This document shows, piece by piece, positions 57,282 through 64,000 of a stretch of 64,000 nucleotides of DNA. The notes beneath the pieces are model-generated. The model saw only the letters and a list, made by a program, of their open reading frames with translations, made no database searches and was not told the DNA's origin. Source of the DNA: Sanyastnella coralliicola (GTDB lineage Bacteria > Bacteroidota > Bacteroidia > Flavobacteriales_D > Sanyastnellaceae); NCBI RefSeq assembly GCF_030845195.1, contig NZ_CP132543.1, forward strand, positions 3,799,501 to 3,863,500, in the 5' to 3' direction. The position numbers were made by a program, and so were the translations under genes. The stretch's first letter is position 1, and each line of letters opens with the position of its first letter.

Positions 57282-57289
57282 TACATTTG
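57282..57289 (+). promoter_or_regulatory. -7 box (TACATTTG) of the phosphorelay operon
   Basis: Exact TAnnTTTG match ending 18 bases before the ATG at 57308 (9 before an alternative ATG at 57299). Confidence 0.6.
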
Positions 57290-57307
57290 GAAACGAGAAT
57301 GAGAAAT

Positions 57308-57673
57308 ATGAAAACAAAACTATTATTGATTGACGACGAGGTCATCACGCTACGAATGACCAAAATGATGCTAGTTCAACACGACTTTGATGTTGAAACG
57401 TGTCTCACGACGTCTGAAGCGATTTCCGTTCTTACTACTACAGATATTGACTTGATCCTGCTTGACATCAGTATGCCTACGATCGATGGATTCGATTTTG
57501 TGAAACTGATGAATAGCTTATGCATTCGTGTTCCGGTAATCTTCCTGTCAAACAAAGAAGATGACTACACGAAATCGGTAGCCCTTTCGGAAGGGGTGAA
57601 GCGTTGCGTAAGTAAGAGCAAGCAGTTGGCCGAGTTGCCCCAGATAATTAACGAAGTATTGCAAGAAGCATGA
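57308..57673 (+). CDS. Single-domain response regulator
   Basis: The 121-residue protein is a lone receiver: acidic pair IDDE near 7-10, phospho-acceptor Asp in DLILLDISMPTIDGFDF, Ser/Thr in VIFLSNK and Lys in VSKSK near 102. No output domain. It overlaps the following kinase gene by 4 bases, and with the third gene forms a three-gene cytosolic phosphorelay. An ATG at 57299 (MRN...) is an alternative start. Confidence 0.93.
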   Translation: MKTKLLLIDDEVITLRMTKMMLVQHDFDVETCLTTSEAISVLTTTDIDLILLDISMPTIDGFDFVKLMNSLCIRVPVIFLSNKEDDYTKSVALSEGVKRCVSKSKQLAELPQIINEVLQEA

Positions 57674-58401
57674 CAGGTTCCCGTCCTATGGCCCTACCAA
57701 ATCATCCAGCGAAAAAAGGCCTGAAAGCTCCCGAAGGAGCGTACGAACGCTTTCTCTACAGTGTATCGCACGACCTTCAGGAACCGCTGCGTATGATCAG
57801 TTCATTTCTGAAACTGCTTGAGACGAAAACTCAAGGGCAGTTAGATCCAGATGCACAACAGTACCTAGACTACGGTATTGAAAATGCAGAGCGCATGAAG
57901 CGTATGATCTATGCTCTAGTAGAACTCTCTCGAGTGGCAAGAAATACGGAAACACCTCAAGTGGTTTCGTTGAATGAGGTGGTTGATGATCTCAAAGGAA
58001 TGTTCTCTGGTGAGACCGATAAGGCGGGAAGCGATATTGTTCGTGGCAACTTGCCACCAGTATTGATGCCACCAAGTCAGGTGGTGAATCTATTTAAGAT
58101 CCTATTTCAGAATTCCTTCGATAATCCAGGAGAAGAGCCGATGCAAATCACTGTAGAGGCACACCAAGTGGAAGATCGCGCATTGATCGAGGTTCGTGAC
58201 AACGGACGTGGAATAAATCCGGTATATTTAGACAAGATCTTCGAGATGTTCAAACGTACTGACGCGAGAAGTGAGAAGATTGGAGCTGGATTAACCATTG
58301 CTCGGGAGATCGTACAGAAGCACGGAGGAGAAATTAACTTAGAATCTACCCCTGGCGAAGGAACGACGGCTTACCTGAGTTTGCCATTGGGTGTTCTATG
58401 A
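57670..58401 (+). CDS. Cytosolic histidine kinase, phytochrome-like HisKA
   Basis: The 243-residue protein has no membrane segment and no sensor domain: HisKA (RFLYSVSHDLQEPLRMISSFLKLLE near 27-51, His near 35) and a HATPase_c domain with LFQNSFDNP (N box), IEVRDNGRGINPVYLDKIFEMF and GAGLTIAREIV (G2). The SHDLQEPLR box is characteristic of bacteriophytochrome-like kinases. Overlaps of 4 bases on both sides mean coupled translation with the two response-regulator genes. Confidence 0.93.
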   Translation: MTGSRPMALPNHPAKKGLKAPEGAYERFLYSVSHDLQEPLRMISSFLKLLETKTQGQLDPDAQQYLDYGIENAERMKRMIYALVELSRVARNTETPQVVSLNEVVDDLKGMFSGETDKAGSDIVRGNLPPVLMPPSQVVNLFKILFQNSFDNPGEEPMQITVEAHQVEDRALIEVRDNGRGINPVYLDKIFEMFKRTDARSEKIGAGLTIAREIVQKHGGEINLESTPGEGTTAYLSLPLGVL

Positions 58402-60578
58402 GTTACTTGAAGACGCGTATCCTCGTTGTTGAGGATAACTTGCAGGATTTTATCATTTTCAAAGAGGTCTTGAGTCAAATCCGAGACTTCTTTATTCAGA
58501 TCGAACATGCCGAGACGATGCAGGATACCCTGCAAAAGCTCGAATCGAATACCTACGACATTGTTTTTCTTGACCTCTTCCTCCCTGATAGCTTCGGGAA
58601 GGAAACCTTCCAGCAGGTGGCGTCAATTATCAATGCCCCGGTAGTTATCCTTTCGGGATTGAGCGATAAGAACATTGCCCTTGAAATCGTAAAAGAAGGA
58701 GCCCAGGATTACATCGTAAAAGGTGAATTCGATGCCAATCTTTTGGAGAAGGCGATTGTTTATTCCATCGAACGTAAGAAGTACCAAGAACAGATTGAGC
58801 AATCGGAGAAGAATCACCGTGCCATCTTCCAATCTGTAGGTATTGCCATTGGTGAATATGATTACACCGAGCTTAATGAATTCTTAGAGCAGAAGAAGTC
58901 TTCTGGAGTAGATGTAGAATCTATTCTTGGTGGTTCCCTTGATGAGGTGCTTGCGCTTCGGAAAAAGATGAAGGTGCTGAACTTGAACCAAGAGGCTCTG
59001 CATCTATACGGTTGTAACACCTTAGAAGAGTTCATTGATCGCCACGAGTCATTCTACACCAATGAATCCATTGGGTATTTCAAACGCGCTATTCGCGGAA
59101 TCTGGGAAGGCGAACAAGAAATTGAATATGAGCTCCCACACCGCACAAGTGGTGGAGCAATGATCCATACCCTGAAACGCTGGCGCTTCCTAGGAGAAAG
59201 TGGTGGCGTTTACAAGCTGCTTATTTCAACGGAAGACGTAACGCGAATCAAGCAAAACGAAGAGAAGATTTTCAAGCAATCTGTGGTGATGGAAAGCATC
59301 GCAAAAGCTTCCACATTGTTGCTCGAGGAGAACGACTTCAGAGAAAATGTAGACAAAGCAATGGAACTCGCAGGTACAGCCTTAAATGCTGATGCGATGA
59401 TCGCTTATGTCTATGATATGACAGACCCTGAAGACGTTCAATACAAAGTAACGGGTAGATGGAGACTAGACGATACAGTGAATATGGGCGTGACCGATGG
59501 AGCCATTGGAGACTATGATGCGCATGGGTTAATTCGAAGCCTCGAGAATGGAATTCCAATTGAACTGTATTCCTCGGCTGCTAACGAGACCTTGAAGAAA
59601 ACACTTGAAGAAAGAGGAATTGAGCAATTGGTGCTCGCGCCGATCATTGTGGGGGAAAAGCTTTGGGGTTCTCTAGTAATAGGAAACAAAAAGGAACGAC
59701 CTACCGATGAACATGTCTTCAACGGGATGATGACCTTGGCAGGGAATATTGGCTCTGCGCACTCCATGCGTGATGCACGTAGTAAGCTTGAGTTGATGAA
59801 TGAAGAACTTGAGCAACGCGTGGATGACCGCACCTTCAAGATGCGTCAGGCAATTAAAGAACTCGAGTCGTTCTCCTATTCAGTATCACACGATTTACGT
59901 GCTCCTCTTCGCGCTATCAGTGGATTCTCCGGAGCACTGAAAGATGATTACCAAGAGAAACTAGACGAAACCGCGCAGCACTACCTCAATGTGATTTGCA
60001 AAGGAGCAGGGGAGATGTCTCAACTCATTGATGACCTTCTTGACTTCTCGCGCATTGGTCGTAAGCCAGTGAGCTTCGGAGAGGTTGATATGCAGGCACT
60101 GGTCGCAGATGTCATCAAAGAATTGAGTGCACAAGTACCGGAGCGAAACATCGTCTTCAAAGCAGAAAGCCTACTTCCTTGTAAAGGAGATGCGAACATG
60201 ATTCGCCAAGTGCTTGTCAACTTCATTTGGAACGCTGTTAAGTTCACCGCACGTGAAGAACAAGCCATCATCGAAGTTACCTCTGAGGCTCAGGACGATA
60301 TGGTGGCCTACCAAGTTAAAGACAATGGGGTAGGGTTCAACATGAATTACGCGAGCAAGCTCTTTGGTGTGTTCCAGCGATTACATCCGCATGAGGATTT
60401 CGAAGGCACCGGAGTTGGACTCGCTATTGTACAGCGCGTTGTGACACGTCATGGTGGACGTATCGAACCTTATGGTGAGGAAGGAGTAGGAGCTACTTTC
60501 CGATTCACATTACCGTCTGTAGAGAAAGAGATCGAGCCTGAGCTAATGAAGCCAAGCGAGGTCGAATTCAAACTCTAA
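58398..60578 (+). CDS. Hybrid REC-PAS-GAF histidine kinase
   Basis: The 726-residue cytosolic protein starts with a receiver domain (ILVVEDNLQDFIIFKEVL, phospho-acceptor in IVFLDLFLPDSFG near 55-67, Lys in IVKGEF), then a PAS-like sensor (about 140-290), a GAF domain (about 305-465, APIIVGEKLWGSLVIG), a coiled segment, HisKA (SYSVSHDLRAPLRAISGFSGAL near 493-514) and HATPase_c (VLVNFIWNAVKFTA; KDNGVGFNMNYASKLFGVFQRLH; GTGVGLAIVQRVV). Receiver-first hybrids sit inside relays, so it probably gets phosphate from the kinase upstream. Its stop directly abuts that of the convergent DUF349 gene. Confidence 0.93.
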   Translation: MSYLKTRILVVEDNLQDFIIFKEVLSQIRDFFIQIEHAETMQDTLQKLESNTYDIVFLDLFLPDSFGKETFQQVASIINAPVVILSGLSDKNIALEIVKEGAQDYIVKGEFDANLLEKAIVYSIERKKYQEQIEQSEKNHRAIFQSVGIAIGEYDYTELNEFLEQKKSSGVDVESILGGSLDEVLALRKKMKVLNLNQEALHLYGCNTLEEFIDRHESFYTNESIGYFKRAIRGIWEGEQEIEYELPHRTSGGAMIHTLKRWRFLGESGGVYKLLISTEDVTRIKQNEEKIFKQSVVMESIAKASTLLLEENDFRENVDKAMELAGTALNADAMIAYVYDMTDPEDVQYKVTGRWRLDDTVNMGVTDGAIGDYDAHGLIRSLENGIPIELYSSAANETLKKTLEERGIEQLVLAPIIVGEKLWGSLVIGNKKERPTDEHVFNGMMTLAGNIGSAHSMRDARSKLELMNEELEQRVDDRTFKMRQAIKELESFSYSVSHDLRAPLRAISGFSGALKDDYQEKLDETAQHYLNVICKGAGEMSQLIDDLLDFSRIGRKPVSFGEVDMQALVADVIKELSAQVPERNIVFKAESLLPCKGDANMIRQVLVNFIWNAVKFTAREEQAIIEVTSEAQDDMVAYQVKDNGVGFNMNYASKLFGVFQRLHPHEDFEGTGVGLAIVQRVVTRHGGRIEPYGEEGVGATFRFTLPSVEKEIEPELMKPSEVEFKL

Positions 60579-62270
60579 TCAGTCGTTAAATAGTCGAAGC
60601 TTTTCCTTGATCTCAGCGATCTCATCTTCTGCTGTACGAATCTTGCGTTCGAAATCTTTCTTGAGGTCGTCAGCACCTGGTCCGGTGAAGAAGCTCATGT
60701 TGTTTTCGTACTGCAATACACGTTGCTTCAGACGGTCAATCTTATCACGCAACAAACGCTTTTCACGACGTAACTCGCGATCTCCATCGTCCTGTCCTTT
60801 CATAGAATCAAGACGATCTTTGTAGCGTGTCATTGAGCGGTCACGACGATCCATTTTCAGTTGATCGTACTTTCCGTCGATGGCTGAGAAGTAAGTTTCA
60901 TTCACCGTTTTGATTGCTGATTTCGGCACGTAACCGATACCAGACCAACGGTTCTGGAATTCGCGAAGCGCTTGAAGGTCTTCATTGCGATTTCCTGAAA
61001 GCTCGAATGCTTTGATCTCTTCGATCAAGGCTTCTTTCGCTTTTTGGTTTTCTTCCTGACGGGCACCCATACCAGCGAAGTGCTCTTTCTTCGCATTGAA
61101 GAAATGATCACATGCTGCACGGAATTTCTGCCACAGCTTACGTTCTTCACCAGGAGCAGCTGAGCCAATGCTCTTCCACTGCTTCTGCATGTTTACCAAT
61201 GCCTCTGTTGCAGACTTCCAATCAGTGCTTTCTTTGAGTTCATTGGCCTTTTGAACGAGCTCTTCTTTTTTCGCCTTGTTGCCTTTTTGTTCAGACTTAC
61301 GGCTATCGTAGAAGGTGTTTTTCTTTTCAAAGAATAGGTCACATAACCCACGGAATTCTTGCCAAACCTCTTCGTTCTCTTTCTTTGGAGCGAAGCCAAT
61401 CATCTTCCAGTCTTTCTGTAATTGGATGATTTCTTCCGTCTTCTTTTGCCACGTTCCGTGGTTGGAGATTTCCAATGAAACGATTTCACGCAGCTTGTCA
61501 ACAAGGGCGCGCTTCTTCGTAAGGTTCTCTTCGTATGAACTGCGAAGTGAGTCGTAGTGAGCTTGAACACGGCTAAATGCCTCACGCACGATCCCGTAGA
61601 ACTCATCTCCAAGTTCTTTCCAGTTTTCTCGCGGTGAAGGACCAATCTCAGACCATTCCTTTTGGTAGCTACGTGTCAACATCTCGATTTCCTTGATGTC
61701 AGCCACCGCTGCCAAACCTTTGGCCTTCTCGATGAGGTCTTCTTTCTTCTTCAAGTTGATCTTCAGGTCATTTTCCTGAAGCTCTTTGTAGATATTGATG
61801 TTGTAGTAGAAGTCGTCTTTGAGGCGCGTGTGTTTCTCTCGGAGATCGTTGTACTTGTCTCCAGGAACATCTCCGATCGTCTTCCAACGTTCGTCGAGTT
61901 CTTTCATCGTAGCGAATGCCTTGCCCACGTTCTCTTCGTCTTTCACGAGAGACTCCAGCTCTTTCAGGATGTCTTCCTTTGCTTTGAGGTTGGCACGCTG
62001 CTCCTCTGCGATTTTCTGACCGTGTTCCTTAACGCGTTCGCGGTAAGTGGTCATCAACGCATCGAATTGCTCATCTTCCGCCGCTGGCGTGTAGTTGAAC
62101 TCTTCTCCTTCTTCATGTTCTTCGCCTTGCCATTTCTCTAGCTGGATCTGCCGATCTTTAGCATTTGCTGCTTTAAAGTCGGCCAGCAGATCTCTTACAC
62201 CTTGTTTGATCGATGTAATGTCATCTGTCTGTAGCAGGCCCTCCAGTTTCTCTACGATTTCCGCTTTCAT
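60579..62270 (-). CDS. DUF349 domain-containing coiled-coil protein
   Basis: The 563-residue cytosolic protein is almost wholly helical and contains about five repeats of the DUF349 type, with the motif W(K/S)xIG(x)xP (WKTIGDVPGDKYNDLREK, WSEIGPSPRENWKELGDEF, WKMIGFAPKKENEEVWQEF, WKSIGSAAPGEERKLWQKF, WSGIGYVPKSAIKTVNETYF). The family is widespread in Bacteroidota and its cellular role is not settled. It is a single-gene unit with its own -7 box. Confidence 0.95.
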   Translation of the reverse strand: MKAEIVEKLEGLLQTDDITSIKQGVRDLLADFKAANAKDRQIQLEKWQGEEHEEGEEFNYTPAAEDEQFDALMTTYRERVKEHGQKIAEEQRANLKAKEDILKELESLVKDEENVGKAFATMKELDERWKTIGDVPGDKYNDLREKHTRLKDDFYYNINIYKELQENDLKINLKKKEDLIEKAKGLAAVADIKEIEMLTRSYQKEWSEIGPSPRENWKELGDEFYGIVREAFSRVQAHYDSLRSSYEENLTKKRALVDKLREIVSLEISNHGTWQKKTEEIIQLQKDWKMIGFAPKKENEEVWQEFRGLCDLFFEKKNTFYDSRKSEQKGNKAKKEELVQKANELKESTDWKSATEALVNMQKQWKSIGSAAPGEERKLWQKFRAACDHFFNAKKEHFAGMGARQEENQKAKEALIEEIKAFELSGNRNEDLQALREFQNRWSGIGYVPKSAIKTVNETYFSAIDGKYDQLKMDRRDRSMTRYKDRLDSMKGQDDGDRELRREKRLLRDKIDRLKQRVLQYENNMSFFTGPGADDLKKDFERKIRTAEDEIAEIKEKLRLFND

Positions 62271-62296
62271 AACTGTTGTTAGTCCTTATGGGAGCA

Positions 62297-62304
62297 CAAA
62301 AATA
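62297..62304 (-). promoter_or_regulatory. -7 box (TATTTTTG) of the DUF349 gene
   Basis: CAAAAATA on the plus strand reads TATTTTTG on the minus strand, 26 bases before the ATG at 62270. Confidence 0.6.
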
Positions 62305-62415
62305 CAAATAATTCAAGGGTAGCCGCGAAATGCGCGGCCTTCTCCGACAAGAAACGAAGGCTTTCAGAAAAAGTTGCGCTTGAAGGGGTTGGGCTGCAAT
62401 TGTCATATTTGCGTT

Positions 62416-62889
62416 ATGGAAGCAAGAGGGGAATATGAAGCATTGATTGCCCGCATGAGAAACTGGTGCGCACGCCGTGACCGAAGCACATCCGAGGTTG
62501 AACGGAAGCTTCAGGAGCTTGGCATGGGTGAAAAAGACTTAGCCAAGGCCATCCAACAACTCACTTCTGAGCAATATTTAGATGACGTAAGATTCACAGA
62601 AAGCTTCGTTTCTGGAAGGGTTCGAATCAAGAAATGGGGCCGCATTAAAATCAAGCATGCCTTGAAACCTCATCAAATCAGCGATTCCTTGATTTCCGCC
62701 GCATTCCAGTCGGTCATCAAAGAAGATGAATACGAAGAGAACCTCCGATCAGTTTTGCACTCAAAGGGGTGGCGCCCAGGTAAAGACTTGAGCTATGAAC
62801 AACGCCAAAAGTTGTTGCGCTATGCTTACCAACGAGGCTACGAAAGCTCGTTGATTAATGCTGTACTTGATGATCGAGGTTTCGCTTAA
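62416..62889 (+). CDS. recX: Regulatory protein RecX
   Basis: RecX binds RecA filaments and modulates recombination. From the ATG at 62416 (MEARGEYEALIARMRNWCARRDRSTSEVERKLQELG) the protein has 157 residues, the normal length, with the three-helix RecX repeats: RSTSEVERKLQELG, the LTSEQYLDDVRFTESFVSGRVRIKKWGRIKIKHALK block near 53-88 and the last repeat YAYQRGYESSLINAVL. recA is not in the window. A near -7 box CATATTTG ends four bases before this ATG and argues against a longer start at 62374. Confidence 0.9.
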   Translation: MEARGEYEALIARMRNWCARRDRSTSEVERKLQELGMGEKDLAKAIQQLTSEQYLDDVRFTESFVSGRVRIKKWGRIKIKHALKPHQISDSLISAAFQSVIKEDEYEENLRSVLHSKGWRPGKDLSYEQRQKLLRYAYQRGYESSLINAVLDDRGFA

Positions 62890-63653
62890 AGCGAGGCTTC
62901 TTGCTTATTCCCAAGCCCAACAATATCAGCGTATGCTCCCAAGATGAGGCATTGCGATAGTGGCATCGTGAACAGCAATCCGACGTAACATGCGAAGGCA
63001 CCTGCTTGGCTAATCAAGCTGACTACAAACGCAAACAATAGAATCCACCAGAACTGCTTGCGAGCAATTTTAGCACTCCACTTAATCGCGTCCATAGTCC
63101 CAAGACCTCCAATAACAATCAGAGGGACAGAGAAAAATAGAAAGGCTTGAATCAAGACACTAATCACCATGATTAGAATCTGAAGTGGCCCAAGCATGAT
63201 TGCTGAAATCGCTTCTATGGCTTCGGAATTTGCAGCGTCAGCTATCGCCGAACCCATCCCAAAGATGAGCGCGAAAGGAACAATAAAGACAAGTGAAAGC
63301 AGCACCATAATCAATAGATAGCCCAAGAGAGGTCCAAAGAATTTAAAACCTTCGAAGAACGTGTTGAATTCGCGTGTCTCTTTTTTGAGCGCGTAGCTTC
63401 CGTAGATCATGACACCGGCTGAAAGTGGCATTGCGATGAGAATCGGTCCAACAATCGTAATGAGACTGGCGATGATGATCACAAGCATGACCAAGGTGTA
63501 CAAAATGTACTGCCCAATGTCATCTTTGAAGGCCGCCCATCCTGTTTCAAAGGCTCGGCTAAAATCAAATTTGTAGCCCTCGGCATCAAGTTGAGACAAT
63601 GAAGGTCCGTCTTGCTGATTGCTTTCGTGCTGAATGTCAAGAATATCTTCCAT
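62886..63653 (-). CDS. Hypothetical multi-pass membrane protein
   Basis: The 255-residue protein has a soluble acidic N terminus (~45 residues) and six or so membrane helices, with repeated Gly/Ala-rich segments (VGPILIAMPLSAGVMIYGSYALK, LLGYLLIMVLLSLVFIVPFALIFGMGSAI). The layout recalls DUF975/BPSS1780-like membrane proteins, but that is a resemblance in shape only. Its stop overlaps that of recX by 4 bases (TTAA). Confidence 0.8.
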   Translation of the reverse strand: MEDILDIQHESNQQDGPSLSQLDAEGYKFDFSRAFETGWAAFKDDIGQYILYTLVMLVIIIASLITIVGPILIAMPLSAGVMIYGSYALKKETREFNTFFEGFKFFGPLLGYLLIMVLLSLVFIVPFALIFGMGSAIADAANSEAIEAISAIMLGPLQILIMVISVLIQAFLFFSVPLIVIGGLGTMDAIKWSAKIARKQFWWILLFAFVVSLISQAGAFACYVGLLFTMPLSQCLILGAYADIVGLGNKQEASL

Positions 63654-63697
63654 GGTGTTTTGGCTGTGCCCATGAAATTAGAAAATGATCTTTAATT

Positions 63698-63710
63698 CGC
63701 TAGCGCGGAA
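63698..63710 (-). repeat. Dispersed 13-mer TTCCGCGCTAGCG, copy 9 (minus strand)
   Basis: Exact copy, extended to TTCGCTAGCGCGGAA (63696-63710, the reverse complement of the 15-mer), in the short space between the membrane-protein gene and prfB. Confidence 0.85.
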
Positions 63711-63744
63711 GCGATTTTCCGTTCCTCAGAATAGGCAATTGCAT

Positions 63745-63752
63745 TACCTTTG
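63745..63752 (+). promoter_or_regulatory. -7 box (TACCTTTG) directly upstream of prfB
   Basis: Exact TAnnTTTG match ending 5 bases before the prfB ATG, so this mRNA would also be nearly leaderless. Confidence 0.55.
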
Positions 63753-63757
63753 CCGCC

Positions 63758-64000
63758 ATGATCACAAGTGATAACGTAGCAGCATTAGCTGGGCGCCTGG
63801 AAGCGCTAAGGGGGTATCTTTGACGTCGATAAGAAACTGATCGAGATACAAGAAGACGAAAAGCTGACGCAAGACCCTGAATTTTGGAACGATCCCAAGA
63901 AAGCAGAGGGTGTGATGCGACGCATTCGTACCAAGAAATCATGGACAGACAGCTACGCAAGTTGTACACAAGCCGTAGACGATTTGAATGTCCTTTACGA
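63758..64000 (+). CDS. prfB: Peptide chain release factor 2 with programmed +1 frameshift (3' end beyond window)
   Basis: RF2 releases peptides at UGA and UAA stops. The ATG at 63758 opens 21 codons ending at an in-frame TGA (63821-63823). Just before it stands AGGGGGTATCTTTGAC, the same arrangement as the E. coli prfB autoregulatory site: an internal Shine-Dalgarno AGGGGG, the slippery CTT, then TGA C. After a +1 shift the frame continues DVDKKLIEIQEDEKLTQDP and EFWNDPKKAEGVMRRI, typical of RF2, to the edge of the window. Because of the shift no single open frame shows the gene. The second frame is partial (about 60 residues visible). Confidence 0.93.

Overview
The window reads as chromosomal DNA of a marine-type Bacteroidota, most likely a Flavobacteriales member of the Cryomorphaceae/Schleiferiaceae kind (the family-level guess is inference). 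Supporting signs are several secreted proteins with type IX secretion (T9SS) C-terminal signals, a PorP/SprF gene, SusC-like TonB receptor architecture, promoters of the TAnnTTTG (-7 box) type, almost no Shine-Dalgarno sequences, and a DnaG whose zinc-finger ligands are gone. Most of the window is ordinary, dense chromosome. I see no phage, insertion sequence, CRISPR array or plasmid backbone.

Layout. 1-7.8 kb: two giant cysteine-rich T9SS cargo proteins (the first is cut by the window edge and carries a metallopeptidase domain) that share long arrays of a ~26-residue GCTDPxACNYxPxAxxDDGSC repeat. 7.8-9.9 kb: yicC-gmk-nadD operon. 9.9-10.2 kb: a 48-codon gene behind a textbook sigma-54 promoter. 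10.2-13.1 kb: divergent HxlR regulator/SDR pair with symmetric operators, then a GNAT acetyltransferase and a BAAT-like hydrolase. 14-17.9 kb: ECF sigma factor and membrane partner, facing a prs-rplY-pth operon. 18.1-24.9 kb: LytS/LytR-like pair, TonB-dependent receptor, and an envelope histidine kinase/OmpR pair. 25-28.4 kb: TonB, DUF5011-type lipoprotein, O-antigen ligase-like protein. 28.5-31.3 kb: dnaG and an MscS channel. 31.4-35.6 kb: Cys-repeat lipoprotein, OmpA lipoprotein, aldehyde dehydrogenase. 35.66 kb: tRNA-Gln. 35.8-40 kb: a ~2.04 kb tandem duplication of a T9SS-secreted protein with palindrome-rich flanks. 41.3-51.6 kb: secreted beta-helix protein and the gliding/T9SS type-B trio (giant adhesin, PorP/SprF, OmpA-PD40). 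51.6-57.2 kb: leuS, two MDR oxidoreductases and a polysaccharide deacetylase. 57.3-60.6 kb: a cytosolic phosphorelay of three overlapping genes. 60.6-64 kb: DUF349 protein, recX, membrane protein, and prfB with its programmed frameshift, running off the window.

Structure that the genes do not explain is the most interesting part. (1) A 13-bp word, TTCCGCGCTAGCG, occurs nine times exactly (plus three one-mismatch copies) on both strands, in genes and between them; inside genes it is mostly read as Ala-Ser-Ala-Glu. It behaves like a DNA-uptake or architecture signal. (2) Two intergenic regions are degenerate arrays in strict 7-bp register, sharing the same order of heptad types. (3) The flanks of the duplicated genes are mosaics of unrelated perfect palindromes, one of them with a hairpin nested inside it. 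(4) Two small untranslated transcription units have their own terminator and promoter-like box. (5) Several -7 boxes lie so close to the start codon that the mRNAs should be nearly leaderless.
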